From JACCZX01 sp038216465 (lineage in GTDB: Bacteria > Pseudomonadota > Gammaproteobacteria > Burkholderiales > Burkholderiaceae_F): 51,758 nt of DNA. Shown piece after piece: positions 48,801 to 51,758 of the stretch. Position numbers and translations under genes: made by a program. The DNA lies in NCBI GenBank assembly GCA_038216465.1, contig JBBQQC010000025.1, positions 1 to 51,758 on the forward strand, in the 5' to 3' direction. How positions within the stretch are numbered: the stretch's first letter is position 1; each line of letters opens with the position of its first letter. Below the pieces are notes generated by a model. That model searched no databases. It was not told the origin of the DNA and saw only the letters and a list, made by a program, of their open reading frames with translations.

Positions 48801-51758
<2,958 letters not shown>

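Overview
This window is a GC-rich betaproteobacterial chromosome segment, most likely from the order Burkholderiales. The evidence is the gene order tRNA-Tyr/Gly/Thr-tuf-tRNA-Trp-secE-nusG-rplKAJL-rpoBC-rpsLG-fusA-tuf, a general secretory cluster with gspC divergent from gspGHIJKLMN-DEF, and a Bug-type solute receptor. The species cannot be named from sequence alone.

Positions 1-17080 (almost all on the minus strand) hold the transcription/translation core. It contains the start of one tuf copy, fusA, rpsG, rpsL, rpoC, rpoB, rplL, rplJ, rplA, rplK, nusG, secE, four tRNA genes and a second, complete tuf. Two near-consensus sigma-70 promoters can be read: one ahead of rpsL and one ahead of the tRNA-Tyr/Gly/Thr-tuf unit. 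Hairpins lie at the rpoC-rpsL and rplL-rpoB junctions.

Positions 17260-22790 hold a GNAT-like protein, a LytTR response regulator with its LytS/YehU-type kinase, a 72-residue secreted protein, and the aromatic pair hpd-phhA (phenylalanine to tyrosine, and 4-hydroxyphenylpyruvate to homogentisate). The kinase carries an unusual internally repeated extracytoplasmic segment.

Positions 22790-34800 hold a type II secretion system: gspC on the minus strand, then gspG, H, I, J, K, L, M, N, D, E and F on the plus strand, mostly with overlapping stop and start codons. GspC has no PDZ domain. The secretin GspD is extended by about 190 residues of Pro/Ala-rich linker and ends in what reads as a SPOR (peptidoglycan-binding) domain. 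This fusion is the most striking feature of the window. No gspA, gspB, gspO or pilotin gene is present here.

Positions 34800-47520 are sugar-acid catabolism with signs of decay. A GntR/FCD regulator, a TRAP transporter (two membrane subunits and a receptor) and a UxaA/GarD-family dehydratase run leftward. Divergently run an SDR resembling 2-keto-3-deoxy-L-fuconate dehydrogenase, a fumarylacetoacetate-hydrolase-family enzyme and a 2-hydroxyacid dehydrogenase. Together they suggest import of a sugar acid, dehydration, oxidation to a 2,4-diketo acid and hydrolytic cleavage to pyruvate plus a hydroxy acid. A second unit has glucarate dehydratase (gudD) and a Bug receptor, divergent from a frameshifted and truncated galactarate dehydratase (garD). 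Palindromes in the divergent promoter regions may be operators for the GntR regulator. A frameshifted small secreted protein lies downstream of the TRAP receptor gene.

Positions 47520-51758 hold the relics of a higBA toxin-antitoxin pair, then an ECF sigma factor of the kinase-associated type followed by a large membrane Ser/Thr protein kinase that runs off the window end. The kinase has no ATG or GTG start near its expected N terminus.
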